Positions 26,768 to 35,051 of a stretch of DNA of 64,000 nucleotides are shown here, one piece after another. The notes under the pieces are model-generated. The model saw nothing but the letters and a program-made list of their open reading frames with translations. It ran no database searches and had not been told where the DNA came from. This DNA comes from JOPF136 sp963773835. GTDB lineage: Bacteria > Acidobacteriota > Terriglobia > Acidiferrales > UBA7541. Position numbers and translations under genes: made by a program. Where the stretch lies: NCBI GenBank assembly GCA_963773835.1, contig CAVZCQ010000003.1:186001-250000 (forward strand), read 5' to 3'. Each line of letters opens with the position of its first letter. Positions within the stretch are counted from its first letter, which is position 1.

Positions 26768-27511
26768 ATGTTTGACGAATTGGTGATCTCGGGAGGCGGG
26801 CAGAAGAGGGGACGCAGCCGTCTGTCCCTGGCTATTTCCGCCCTCTTGCAGGTGGCTATTCTCGGCATCCTGGTTTTGTTCCCGCTGATTTATACCGAAG
26901 CGCTGCCCAGGAGCCTGCTGATTACCACTCTGGTGGCTCCCGCGCCGCCTCCGCCCCCTGCGCCGCCTCCGCCGCCCGCGCCGAAGGTGCAGCCCAAGGT
27001 GGTCCCGCGAATCATCCAGCAGGGCAAGATGATGGCGCCCACGGTCATTCCGAAAGAAATAAAGATGATCAAGGAGGAGGCGCTGCCTCCCGATGTTCCC
27101 GTCTATTCCACCAGCGGCGGCGTTCCCGGCGGCATCCCCGGCGGCATCCCCGGCGGTGTGATGGGCGGAATCCTGGGCGGAGTGGGCAATGGTCCGCCGC
27201 CGCCCAAGCCGGAAGGACCCAAGCGCATCCGCGTGAGCACGGGCGTTCAGGAAGCCAAGGTCATCAACAAAGTGATGCCCGTCTATCCCCCGCTGGCTAA
27301 GCAGGCCCGCATTCAGGGTGTCGTGAAGCTTCACGCCATCATCGCCAAAGACGGAACCATCCAGCAGCTCGAAGTCGTCTCCGGCCCTCCGCTGCTGATC
27401 CAGGCAGCGCTCGACGCGGTGAGGCAGTGGCGCTACCGCCCCACTCTGCTCAGCGACGAGCCCGTCGAAGTCGAAACGTATATTGACGTCATCTTTACTT
27501 TGGGTGGGTGA
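26768..27511 (+). CDS. TonB family energy-transducing protein
   Basis: 247 residues. A cytoplasmic N-terminus (MFDELVISGGGQ, a motif common to Acidobacteriota TonB proteins) precedes one transmembrane helix at about 22-45. A Pro-rich linker (VAPAPPPPPAPPPPPAPKV) and a Gly/Pro repeat (GGVPGGIPGGIPGGVMGG) follow. The C-terminal TonB domain is about 160-247 with VMPVYPPLAKQARIQGVV and AVRQWRYRPTLL. It carries proton-motive energy from ExbB/ExbD to outer-membrane receptors. It is followed by the channel genes, which form its operon. Confidence 0.93.
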   Translation: MFDELVISGGGQKRGRSRLSLAISALLQVAILGILVLFPLIYTEALPRSLLITTLVAPAPPPPPAPPPPPAPKVQPKVVPRIIQQGKMMAPTVIPKEIKMIKEEALPPDVPVYSTSGGVPGGIPGGIPGGVMGGILGGVGNGPPPPKPEGPKRIRVSTGVQEAKVINKVMPVYPPLAKQARIQGVVKLHAIIAKDGTIQQLEVVSGPPLLIQAALDAVRQWRYRPTLLSDEPVEVETYIDVIFTLGG

Positions 27512-27544
27512 ACCAATCGATTTTCCTAAGGAGGAATAAACTCA

Positions 27545-28282
27545 ATGCTAGTCCATCTCGCGCTTTCCGGTCTTCTGCTCTTGCAAGAGGAGGGCCAGGC
27601 CTACATCGGCTGGGATCCGCGGCTCATCGTCAAACAGATGAGCGCCGTGGCTCTGGTCGTCGTCGGCATCCTGCTGTTGATGTCCATTTGGTCGATCGGC
27701 ATCATGATTGACCGGGCCATCACGTACAGCGCGGCCCGCAAGCAGTCGCGCATTTTTGTCCAGCAGGTGGCCGGCGCTCTCCGCGACGGAAAGCTGGACG
27801 AGGCCATCTCCATTGCCGAACGGAACAAGAAGAGCCATATCGCCAAGGTGGTGGCCACGGGCCTCTCCGAGTTCCAGGCCGCCTCCAGCCAGGTGACCGA
27901 CGCGGAACTGATCGAGGCGTCCAAGCGCGGCCTCGATCGTGCCGTGGCCATCGTCCACGCCGAGATGAAGCGCATGCTCAACGGTCTCGCCACCATCGGC
28001 TCGACCGCTCCCTTCGTCGGCCTGTTCGGAACCGTCGTCGGCATCATCAACGCCTTCAAGGGCATCGCCACCGCCAAGGCAACCGGGCTCTCCGCGGTCG
28101 CCGGCGGTATCGCCGAAGCGCTCATCACCACCGCGCTCGGCCTCTTCGTGGCCATTCCCGCGGTTTGGGCCTTCAACTACTTCACGAACAAGGTCGAAGC
28201 CTTCGACGTCGAGATGGACAACTCGTCGATGGAGCTGGTGAACTATTTCGTCACGCGGCGCGCGGCGGCTGCCAAGAAGTAG
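27545..28282 (+). CDS. exbB: MotA/TolQ/ExbB proton channel protein
   Basis: 245 residues with three transmembrane helices. The first is near 30-55, and the conserved pair is in the C-terminal half with LNGLATIGSTAPFVGLFGTVVGIINAF and AEALITTALGLFVAIPAVWAFNYF. An AAGGAGG site lies before the ATG. It forms the proton channel together with the two ExbD-type proteins downstream. Confidence 0.93.
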   Translation: MLVHLALSGLLLLQEEGQAYIGWDPRLIVKQMSAVALVVVGILLLMSIWSIGIMIDRAITYSAARKQSRIFVQQVAGALRDGKLDEAISIAERNKKSHIAKVVATGLSEFQAASSQVTDAELIEASKRGLDRAVAIVHAEMKRMLNGLATIGSTAPFVGLFGTVVGIINAFKGIATAKATGLSAVAGGIAEALITTALGLFVAIPAVWAFNYFTNKVEAFDVEMDNSSMELVNYFVTRRAAAAKK

Positions 28283-28288
28283 GCGGCC

Positions 28289-28744
28289 ATGGCATACAAA
28301 CCCAAAGCTCCGGACGTGATGGCCGCCCCGAACATCATTCCCATGGCGGACATCATGCTCGTGCTGCTGATCATCTTCATGGTGGTCACCCCCATGATCC
28401 AGAAGGGCGCCTCCGTGGACCGCGCCACCGTGGACAATCCGCGCGACATGGACGCCGCCGACAAGGAAGATGCCATTGTCGTGGCCATCACGCGCGACGG
28501 CTCCATCTTCCTGGGCTCGCAGAAGGTTGACCTCGCGCAGCTCACCGGCGTCCTAAAAGAAAAGCTGGCCGCCAAGCAGGGCGACAAGACCGTGTTCCTG
28601 AACAGCGACCGCGGCGCGCTCTATGGCAAGGTGGTCGCCGTCGTCGACGAAATCCGCTCGGCCGGCGTGGACCAGCTCGGTCTGCTCACCGATAAGACTG
28701 AGAAGAAGGGCCCGCACCCCCCGGCCTCGGCGGGCGGGCAATAA
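28289..28744 (+). CDS. exbD: ExbD/TolR biopolymer transport protein
   Basis: 151 residues with one N-terminal transmembrane helix containing the conserved Asp (PMADIMLVLLIIFMVVTPM), followed by a periplasmic domain. The region VDRATVDNPRDMDAADKEDAIVV is a charged loop. It is the first of two ExbD-type genes in tandem, 6 bp after exbB. Confidence 0.93.
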   Translation: MAYKPKAPDVMAAPNIIPMADIMLVLLIIFMVVTPMIQKGASVDRATVDNPRDMDAADKEDAIVVAITRDGSIFLGSQKVDLAQLTGVLKEKLAAKQGDKTVFLNSDRGALYGKVVAVVDEIRSAGVDQLGLLTDKTEKKGPHPPASAGGQ

Positions 28745-28798
28745 AGGGCTCTTCCGGGCTCGATTTGGGGACGGGTTGGGAAGGAAAGGAAGACTACG

Positions 28799-29227
28799 AT
28801 GGGAATGACAGTCGGCAAGAGCAAAGGGGCGCTGGCGGAGATGAACGTGGTTCCGCTCATCGATATCCTGCTCGTCCTCCTCATCATTTTTATGGTCATC
28901 AACCCGAACCATCCCCGAGGCCTGGACGCGCTCGTGCCGCAGCCTGCCCCGCCCGACCAGAAACAGAATGAGCTCGTCAACGAAAAGCTCGTTGTCGTCC
29001 AGGTGCTCAACGACGGATCTCTCAAGATTAATCAGGAAAAATCGTCCTGGGACACGCTGGAAGCGCGGCTCACCGATATTTTCAAGACGCGTGCCGAGCG
29101 CGTGGCCTTCATCAAGGGCGACGACAACGTTAAATTCGAGCTGATCGCGCGGGCCATTGATATCATGCACAGCGCCAACATCGACCACGTGGGGCTGATG
29201 ACCTCCAAGGTCGAAGCAGGGCAGTAA
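28799..29227 (+). CDS. exbD: Second ExbD/TolR biopolymer transport protein
   Basis: 142 residues with the same fold as the first ExbD-type protein. The transmembrane helix with its Asp is VPLIDILLVLLIIFMVINPN. The periplasmic part ends with ARAIDIMHSANIDHVGLMTSK. Two ExbD paralogues next to one ExbB are common in Acidobacteriota and may form a mixed dimer in the channel. Confidence 0.92.
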   Translation: MGMTVGKSKGALAEMNVVPLIDILLVLLIIFMVINPNHPRGLDALVPQPAPPDQKQNELVNEKLVVVQVLNDGSLKINQEKSSWDTLEARLTDIFKTRAERVAFIKGDDNVKFELIARAIDIMHSANIDHVGLMTSKVEAGQ

Positions 29228-29305
29228 CTGCTGCCGGCGCCCGCCGGGGAACCGGCGCGCTGCGCGGCGCATCAGGGTAAGATTCATTTGGGGGCAAACG
29301 GAACC

Positions 29306-30160
29306 ATGCAGAACCGCACCATCGCGCCGCGTTCGCACCGGATGGGGACGCTGCTGGCGCTGGCCGTCGCCTTGTCGTGCGCCGCGACCGGCTGCAACAA
29401 ACTCAAGGCGCGCGACATGCTCAACAAGGGCGTGCAGGATTACAAGGCCAACCAGTTCGACAAGGCCGTCGAGAAATTCAAGGAGGCCAAGCGGCTCGAT
29501 CCCGACCTGAAGACCGCGCGTCTCTATCTCGCCACCGCCTACGCCAACCAATACGTCCCCGGCTCGCCCGACCAGGCCAACGTCGACCACGCCAACCAGG
29601 CGGTGAAGGAATTCAAGGAGGTCCTGGAGCGCGACCCGAACAATCTCCCGGCCATCGACGGCATCGGCTCGCTCCTGTTCAACATGGCTGCCGGGCCGCC
29701 CCCCAACCTCGACACGATGCGCGAGTCGCGCAAATACCACCAGATGCACATCAAGACTAAGCCGGACGATCCCGATCCCTATTACTGGGTCGGGGTGATC
29801 GACTGGACCCTGGCCTTCAAGGCCAACGCCCAGGATCGGCTGGACTTTAACAAGGAGCAAACCGCCAAGAAGCAGATCAAGGACACCGATCCGCTCCCGG
29901 ACAAAATCCGCGAGCAGTTTGCCGCCACCTATGGCGCAGACGTGGACGAAGGAATCGCCGCCCTCAAGAAGGCCATCGAGCTGCGCCCCGACTACGACAA
30001 CGCCATGGCCTACCTCAACCTCCTCGACCGCCAGAAAGCGGACATGGTCGAGTCGCCCGACGAGCGCAAGAAACTCCAGGACGACGCCGATGCGCTCATC
30101 GAAAAAGTGAAGGAAATCAAGCAGAAGCGCGAGACGCTGCCCGTCACACCCACGTCCTGA
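29306..30160 (+). CDS. TPR-repeat lipoprotein
   Basis: 284 residues from the ATG of MQNRTIAPRSHRMG (a TTG 18 bp earlier is in frame and less likely). A signal peptide ends at a lipobox (SCAATGC). At least four tetratricopeptide repeats follow: LNKGVQDYKANQFDKAVEKFKEAKRLDP, then AVKEFKEVLERDPNN, ALKKAIELRPDYDNAMAYLNLL. It lies in the same transcriptional direction after the TonB/ExbB/ExbD block (gap 78 bp) and may be a scaffold for that envelope machine, which is inference. Confidence 0.8.
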   Translation: MQNRTIAPRSHRMGTLLALAVALSCAATGCNKLKARDMLNKGVQDYKANQFDKAVEKFKEAKRLDPDLKTARLYLATAYANQYVPGSPDQANVDHANQAVKEFKEVLERDPNNLPAIDGIGSLLFNMAAGPPPNLDTMRESRKYHQMHIKTKPDDPDPYYWVGVIDWTLAFKANAQDRLDFNKEQTAKKQIKDTDPLPDKIREQFAATYGADVDEGIAALKKAIELRPDYDNAMAYLNLLDRQKADMVESPDERKKLQDDADALIEKVKEIKQKRETLPVTPTS

Positions 30161-30262
30161 CGCGCGGCGCCCGCGGCTCGCCCCCGCTTCGATTTTTGCG
30201 GCACATTCCGCGACGGCCGGGTGTTTTTCCCTCTTCTGGCGCGGTAAAATGGGCGAATCCCC

Positions 30263-32467
30263 ATGGCCTCTCAGGGCAAACCGTATCTCGTAAGCCGCTC
30301 CGACGAGCAGAAGCTCCAGGCGCGCTTCGAAGAACTCGTCGCGCGCGTCCTGCAGCAGCGCCCCGGAAGCGATCCCGAGTTGCTCCGCCGCGCCTTCGAA
30401 TTCGCCGCCGAGCAGCATCGCGGCCAGCTCCGCCAGTCCGGCGAGCCCTACCTCACCCATCCGCTCGAAGTCGCGCATCTGCTCGCGGACATGCGGCTCG
30501 ACGTCACCGCGCTCTGCGCCGCATTGCTCCACGACGTGGTGGAAGACACAAAAATCCCCATCGAGCAGATCCGCGAGCGCTTCGGCGAAGAAGTCGCCCG
30601 GCTCGTCGCCGGCGTCACCAAGATCAGCCGGCTCGACCTCCGCGCTCCCGAAACCCGCCAGGCGGAAAACGTCCGCAAGGTTCTGCTGGCCATGGTGGAC
30701 GACGTGCGCGTCGTGCTGGTCAAGCTGGCCGACCGCCTCCACAACATGCGCACCCTCGAATTTCTCCCCGAGGAAAAGCAGCAGCGCATCTCCCGCGAGA
30801 CCCTGGAAATCTACGCCCCCATCGCCCATCGCCTCGGCATGGGCCTCATCCGCCACGAGCTGGAAGACCGCGCCTTCCGCTTCCTCGAGCCCGAAGCCGC
30901 GCTCGACCTCGAAAAGCGCGTCGCCCTGAAAACCAAAACCCACGAGAAATTCCTCGCCGAAGTCCAGCAGATGATCCGCGACACCATGCTGGAAAACGGC
31001 ATCCCCGCCGAAGTCCAGGGCCGCATCAAAGGCCTGTACTCGCTCCACCAGAAAATCGAAGGCCAGCAGCGCCCGCTGGACCAGATCTACGACCTGCTCG
31101 CCGTCCGCGTCGTCACGGACACGGTGCGCAACTGCTACGCCGCTCTCGGCGTCATCCACCAGATCTGGCGCCCCGTCCCCGGCCGCTTCAAGGACTACAT
31201 CGCCATGCCCCGGCCCAACCTCTACCAGTCGCTGCACACCACCGTCATCCACTCCGGCCAGTCGTTTGAAGTCCAGATCCGCACGCAGGAAATGCATCGC
31301 ATCGCCGAGCAGGGCGTGGCCGCGCACTGGAAGTACAAGGACGGCAAATCCGCGGCCGGCAGCGACGACCAGCGCATCGTATGGATGCGACAGCTCATCG
31401 AGTGGGTCCAGGAAATGCAGGAGCCCGCCGAGTTCCTCTCCACCCTCCGCGTGGACCTCTATCCCGAAGAGGTGTACGCCTTCACGCCGAAAGGAAAAGT
31501 CATTCCGCTCCCCCGCGGCGCCACTCCCGTGGATTTTGCCTATGCCGTGCACACCGAAGTGGGCAATACGTGCGTGGGCGCGCGCGTCAACGGCCAGATG
31601 GTTTCCCTCCGGCACGCGCTCTCGAATGGCGATGTGGTCGAGATCATCACCCAGAAGGGCCACACGCCCAGCCGCGACTGGCTCAGCTTCGTCCGCAGCT
31701 CGCGCGCCCGCAGCAAAATCCGCCACTGGATCAACCTGCACGAACGCGACCAAGCCGTGGAACTCGGCCGGCGCCTGCTCGAAAAGGAAGCGCGCAGCTT
31801 TGGCGTCAGCCTCAAGCGCCTCAGCGAGGAGGCCGTCACGCGCGTCGCGCCCGACTATGGCTGCTCGCACGCCGACGACCTCTACGCCGCGCTCGGTTAC
31901 GGAAAATTTTCCGCGCGCCAGGCGCTCCAGAAAATTCTGGGAGAGGACCTGGTTCCCGAACCGAAAGAACAGGCCCCGGCTCTGGTCACCGCGGTCAAGA
32001 AAGCGCTCGGCCTGGGCGAGCCCACGATCCAGGTGCGCGGCCAGGACGATTTGCTCGTCTATCGCGCCAAGTGCTGCAACCCCATTCCCGGCGACGAAAT
32101 CGTCGGCTATATCACCCGCGGCCGCGGCGTCGCCGTGCATAACCGGAACTGTCCCAACGTGCAGAACCTGCTCTACGAGTCCGAGCGCCGCATTGACGTG
32201 GAATGGACCGGCGCCGTGGAAGGCCAGTTCGTCGCGCGTCTGCTGGTGATGGCCGAAGACCGTCCCGGAATGCTCGCGGAAATCACCGGCGCCATCGGCG
32301 AGGCGGGGTCGAATATCCGTTCGCTCGAAACGCGCCAGGAGGATCTGCACGCCCGCATCGAAATCGCGCTGGAGATTAAGGACCGCCGCCAGCTCGACCG
32401 TATCCTCGCCGCCATCAAACGCAAGCCCGGCGTGTTTAACGTGGAGCGCGTCTACAAGGTGCAGTAG
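30263..32467 (+). CDS. Bifunctional (p)ppGpp synthetase/hydrolase RelA/SpoT
   Basis: 734 residues. The HD hydrolase domain is N-terminal, with H90 D91 and E94 D95 in LLHDVVEDT. The synthetase domain carries GRIKGLYSLHQKI and RFKDYIAMPRPNLYQSLHTT. TGS (RVDLYPEEVYAFTPKGKVIPLPRGAT), helical, zinc-finger (YRAKCCNPIPGDEIVGY) and ACT domains follow. Length is that of full Rel proteins. It makes and degrades the stringent-response alarmone. The stop codon overlaps a hairpin repeat, and a degenerate copy of the last 14 codons lies 170 bp downstream. Confidence 0.96.
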   Translation: MASQGKPYLVSRSDEQKLQARFEELVARVLQQRPGSDPELLRRAFEFAAEQHRGQLRQSGEPYLTHPLEVAHLLADMRLDVTALCAALLHDVVEDTKIPIEQIRERFGEEVARLVAGVTKISRLDLRAPETRQAENVRKVLLAMVDDVRVVLVKLADRLHNMRTLEFLPEEKQQRISRETLEIYAPIAHRLGMGLIRHELEDRAFRFLEPEAALDLEKRVALKTKTHEKFLAEVQQMIRDTMLENGIPAEVQGRIKGLYSLHQKIEGQQRPLDQIYDLLAVRVVTDTVRNCYAALGVIHQIWRPVPGRFKDYIAMPRPNLYQSLHTTVIHSGQSFEVQIRTQEMHRIAEQGVAAHWKYKDGKSAAGSDDQRIVWMRQLIEWVQEMQEPAEFLSTLRVDLYPEEVYAFTPKGKVIPLPRGATPVDFAYAVHTEVGNTCVGARVNGQMVSLRHALSNGDVVEIITQKGHTPSRDWLSFVRSSRARSKIRHWINLHERDQAVELGRRLLEKEARSFGVSLKRLSEEAVTRVAPDYGCSHADDLYAALGYGKFSARQALQKILGEDLVPEPKEQAPALVTAVKKALGLGEPTIQVRGQDDLLVYRAKCCNPIPGDEIVGYITRGRGVAVHNRNCPNVQNLLYESERRIDVEWTGAVEGQFVARLLVMAEDRPGMLAEITGAIGEAGSNIRSLETRQEDLHARIEIALEIKDRRQLDRILAAIKRKPGVFNVERVYKVQ

Positions 32468-32488
32468 CACAGGCAATCTTGCCTGTGC
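32467..32488. repeat. Hairpin repeat at relA/spoT stop
   Basis: GCACAGGCAA-TC-TTGCCTGTGC, a perfect 10-bp stem. Its first base is the last base of the relA/spoT TAG stop, so the element sits exactly at the gene end. Confidence 0.7.
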
Positions 32489-32600
32489 ATGTTGGCCATC
32501 AATCGGAGCTACAAGGCCAGCAAAGAGCACTCCCGAGTCAATGCTCATCCCCTCTGCGGGATCGCTTGGCGTGGAGATCATGTTCGTGGCTCGAAAAGGC

Positions 32601-32622
32601 GCACAGGCAGGATTGCCTGTGC
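32601..32622. repeat. Hairpin repeat (GCACAGGCA-GGAT-TGCCTGTGC)
   Basis: A perfect 9-bp stem with a GGAT loop, followed by TACC. It is identical to the element at 33503-33524 and joins directly onto the duplicated relA/spoT tail. Confidence 0.7.
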
Positions 32623-32628
32623 TACCGG

Positions 32629-32679
32629 AAACGCAAGCCCGGCGTCTTCAACGTCGAGCGCGTGTACGAGGCGCGATAA
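32629..32679 (+). pseudogene. Duplicated 3' end of relA/spoT
   Basis: 32629-32670 aligns with 32417-32458 at the end of relA/spoT. The encoded KRKPGVFNVERVY is the same. Five bases of 42 differ; four of these are synonymous third positions and the fifth makes Lys into Glu. The copy ends EAR and a TAA. Synonymous divergence means the copy evolved as coding DNA elsewhere or in the past, as after replacement of the gene tail by a related allele. It abuts a hairpin repeat. Confidence 0.65.
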
Positions 32680-32785
32680 AGCAGCGGCCAGTGACGAGTG
32701 GCTAGTGGCGAGCGGGATGGGATTCTTCGCGCGAGACGCACTTTCTTCCGGCGTTGGGCTAGAATAATTAGAAGGAGCTTTCGCC

Positions 32786-33016
32786 ATGGCCGCGCTTGAC
32801 TGGTCACAATGTCCGGCAGTGGAAAGCGTGCCCGGAAAGGTGAGCGGAGCCTGGGTGTTTCGCGGCACACGCTTCCCGGTGGCCACCGTGTTCGTTAACC
32901 TCGAAGACGGCATGACCATCGATGAGATCATTGAGCAGTTCGACGTGACCCGGGAACAAATCGCCGCCGTTCTTGAATTCGCGGCGCGCAGCCTGGAAGT
33001 TTCCACACCGCGCTGA
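32786..33016 (+). CDS. DUF433 antitoxin-like protein
   Basis: 76 residues with the DUF433 signature: GAWVFRGTRFPVATVFVNLEDGMTIDEIIEQFDVTREQIAAVLEFA. The family has a helix-turn-helix-like core and commonly pairs with a DUF5615 PIN-like toxin, as it does here. A GAAGGAG site precedes the ATG. Its stop shares one base with the start of the next gene. A TAGAAT (32760-32765) may be the -10 of its promoter, but no clear -35 is present. Confidence 0.9.
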   Translation: MAALDWSQCPAVESVPGKVSGAWVFRGTRFPVATVFVNLEDGMTIDEIIEQFDVTREQIAAVLEFAARSLEVSTPR

Positions 33017-33342
33017 TGCGTATTCTCTTCGACCATGGCACACCAAGGGGTATCGGTCGTTCTCTCGAGGGACACACGGTTAAGGAAGCCAAGGCTCAGG
33101 GGTGGGAGACACTGACCAATGGCGAATTGTTGAGAGTTGCCGAGGATGCGGGTTTTGACGTCTTCGTTACCACCGACCAGAGCCTGCCATATCAGCAGAA
33201 CCTGACCGGCCGGAAGATCGCGGTGGTCGTGCTGAGCAAAGCGAACTGGCGATTGATCAAGCCAGCAGTACCTCAGATCGTTGCGGCTGTGCTGGCGGCG
33301 CAACCCGGGAGCTTCACCGTCGTTGCAATCCCAGGCCGGTAG
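33016..33342 (+). CDS. DUF5615 PIN-like toxin
   Basis: 108 residues. DUF5615 proteins are a variant of the PIN nuclease fold. Visible are MRILFDHGTPRG (first Asp), GWETLTNGELLRVAEDAGFDVFVTTDQSLPYQQNL (middle and C-terminal Asp residues). It is predicted to be an RNase toxin neutralised by the DUF433 protein encoded immediately upstream (TGATG overlap). The DUF433/DUF5615 gene order is the standard one. Confidence 0.9.
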   Translation: MRILFDHGTPRGIGRSLEGHTVKEAKAQGWETLTNGELLRVAEDAGFDVFVTTDQSLPYQQNLTGRKIAVVVLSKANWRLIKPAVPQIVAAVLAAQPGSFTVVAIPGR

Positions 33343-33368
33343 TGCGCTGTGGTCAGCGGTGTAAGGTA

Positions 33369-33390
33369 GCATAGGCACTCTTGCCTGTGC
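33369..33390. repeat. Hairpin repeat (GCATAGGCA/TGCCTGTGC)
   Basis: A 9-bp inverted repeat with one mismatch (T against G) and a 4-nt loop, preceded by GTA. It is the most degenerate copy of the GCACAGGCA family. Confidence 0.6.
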
Positions 33391-33502
33391 GTTTTCGCGA
33401 CCTCAGACCGCAAATCTCATCTCAACTACGTTCGCGCTCAAGATCCGCAACAGCGCCGGTAGATCCTCTGCTCACTTCCTAGCCGTAATCACAGAGCACG
33501 GC

Positions 33503-33524
33503 GCACAGGCAGGATTGCCTGTGC
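33503..33524. repeat. Hairpin repeat (GCACAGGCA-GGAT-TGCCTGTGC)
   Basis: A perfect 9-bp stem with a GGAT loop, flanked by GC and TACT. It is identical over 22 bp to the element at 32601-32622. Confidence 0.7.
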
Positions 33525-33569
33525 TACTGGGACCCACTGCGGTCCCGATCTCGACGCACTCTTTGCCGA

Positions 33570-33713
33570 TTAGCCCAGGTAGACTTTCCGATTGTGCCAG
33601 CTCAGGAATTTCGCGGCGGGTTGCAAACCGGCCTGCGCGGGCAACGCAATCAATTTCCCGTGGGAAGAATAGTATTCCTTGCCGTTCTCAAATTCGTCTT
33701 TGATCCGGCGGCT
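33570..33713 (-). pseudogene. C-terminal fragment of an HNH endonuclease gene
   Basis: On the minus strand this frame reads SRRIKDEFENGKEYYSSHGK, then LIALP and a final FLSWHNRKVYLG before a stop. This resembles the conserved C-terminus of a bacterial HNH-nuclease family (pattern S-x-R-I...FENG-x-x-YY-x-x-HG...P...FL-x-WHN-x-x-V). The upstream part of the frame does not resemble an HNH domain and there is no plausible gene start, so only a 47-codon relic remains. The family match is from memory and unaligned. Confidence 0.45.
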
Positions 33714-33828
33714 GATTCTCCCGGCCGCAGCGTTAGCCGTGGCCAGCGATGCTCTGACCATGGGCACCTGAGGCCCGTGACCGCGGACGGCGCGCGAACC
33801 AGCCCTCATTGCGCAAGACAGACCCGGG

Positions 33829-34794
33829 ATGCTAAGTTTTCCGCCGGGCCTCAGGTTGAGCCTGAGGGATCTAACATTGCGCAGAGAGGAATCAACCCTC
33901 GTCCGGAGCCCTTGGGTCACCCAGTTCGACGAACTCCTATCTCTCGCGCACGAGGATCTTTTCCTCGCCTCTCCGTACATCACCCGTTCCACAACAAGTT
34001 GGATCTCTGACCGCCTAAGTCGGCTGGCCACGATTCAAACCCTGCGCATCACGTGTTTGACCAATATCCGGGCCGATAGCGTGCTCTCCGGCTCTCTTGA
34101 GCTGGGTGGGCTGGCAGAATTCGGACGACGAGCCGTTCACTTCCGTCTGCTGCACATGCCTTCATTACATGCAAAGGTCTATGTCGCCGACCGCCGCTGC
34201 GCCATCGTCACATCTGGAAATCTGACTGACGGAGGTCTCAAGGACAATTGCGAATATGGCGTCGCGCTGCGTAATCCAACAACAATTGCCAAACTTCGTG
34301 CAGATCTTGAGGGTTACGCGCGGCTAGCAGCGGACGTGTCAATCGATGAGGCAACGCGCCTTGCGAACGACCTGTCAGAGCTTCGTCGTCTCTACCGGTC
34401 CAGCGAGCGCAGGGTCTTGAAGCAGGCGGGAGCCGTGTTTCGCAAACGGCTTCAACAGGCCCAAGAAAGGGTTTGGCAGCTGCGTGCAAGGGGGAAATCA
34501 AATCAGGCAATTTTCAGCGCCACAATCGAATACCTGCTATCGAAAGGGCCACTCAGCACCCTTGAGTTGCACCCGCTCATCCAGCAGCTTCATCCGGACA
34601 TCTGCGACGACAGCATCGATAGAGTCATCGAAGGCGTTAACTTCGGCAAACGATGGAAGCACCACGTCCGATCGGCACAGCAGTACTTGAAGCGCAACCG
34701 TCGAATCACATTTGACGGCACGAGGTGGCGTCTCACATCTGAGAAAGCCAGAGGGCTCCCCGATGAAAATCAAGGAATTGATAGACCAACTTAA
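33829..34794 (+). CDS. Phospholipase-D-family nuclease-like protein
   Basis: 321 residues. The PLD motif HAKVYVAD (H-x-K-x4-D) is followed by VTSGNLTDGG, as in PLD-family nucleases; the first half contains LFLASPYITRSTTSW. Only one HKD motif is seen, so a dimer would be needed to make an active site. The C-terminal about 110 residues are basic and helical (LSTLELHPLIQQLHPDICDD), consistent with a winged-helix nucleic-acid-binding domain. Base composition is less GC-rich than the core genes. It overlaps the next small gene by 32 bp. Similar proteins occur in restriction and defence contexts, but a role here is inference. Confidence 0.75.
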   Translation: MLSFPPGLRLSLRDLTLRREESTLVRSPWVTQFDELLSLAHEDLFLASPYITRSTTSWISDRLSRLATIQTLRITCLTNIRADSVLSGSLELGGLAEFGRRAVHFRLLHMPSLHAKVYVADRRCAIVTSGNLTDGGLKDNCEYGVALRNPTTIAKLRADLEGYARLAADVSIDEATRLANDLSELRRLYRSSERRVLKQAGAVFRKRLQQAQERVWQLRARGKSNQAIFSATIEYLLSKGPLSTLELHPLIQQLHPDICDDSIDRVIEGVNFGKRWKHHVRSAQQYLKRNRRITFDGTRWRLTSEKARGLPDENQGIDRPT

Positions 34795-34957
34795 GAAGCT
34801 GGATGGATCGCTCGATGTATACGTCTCCGGCGATTCAGAGGGCAACCAATTTTCACCGCTTCACCAACTGAGTACAGAGTGCATGACGCGCAAAGGCCGC
34901 AGTTTCGAGGCTGGCGAGGGCGCGACAAACGCCATCGTGATTTGGCCCAGCCACTAG
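34763..34957 (+). CDS. Small protein overlapping the PLD gene
   Basis: 64 residues: MKIKELIDQLKKLDGSLDVY, then VSGDSEGNQFSPLHQL. The pattern is that of a recurrent small phage/defence-associated family of unknown function. It starts inside the last 32 bp of the PLD-family gene in another frame, which implies translational coupling and a shared role. No catalytic motif is visible. Confidence 0.65.
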   Translation: MKIKELIDQLKKLDGSLDVYVSGDSEGNQFSPLHQLSTECMTRKGRSFEAGEGATNAIVIWPSH

Positions 34958-35051
34958 TGGCCACCGTCGCAATGTGCAGCGCATCTGACATTGCAAACAA
35001 CCTGGTCAGCGCTACGCCCCACAGCTGTTCTCATCTCAAGCTAAGCAATGC

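Larger units (their letters stand above)
33343..33828. other. Gene-poor spacer with repeats and a nuclease relic
   Basis: 486 bp between the toxin pair and the PLD-family gene. It holds two hairpin repeats and a C-terminal HNH-nuclease fragment on the minus strand, listed separately. No intact gene is supported. Confidence 0.5.

Noticed and set aside
28553..32581. Open frame of 1342 codons on the minus strand over exbD, the TPR lipoprotein and relA/spoT
   Set aside because: It is the antisense of well-supported genes with third-position GC bias and no domain of its own.
32601..33524. Hairpins as terminal inverted repeats of an insertion sequence
   Set aside because: No transposase lies between them; the same elements occur singly at other sites.
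33594..34010. Plus-strand frame before the PLD gene
   Set aside because: It overlaps the HNH relic and the PLD start, has no motif, and shows antisense-like composition.
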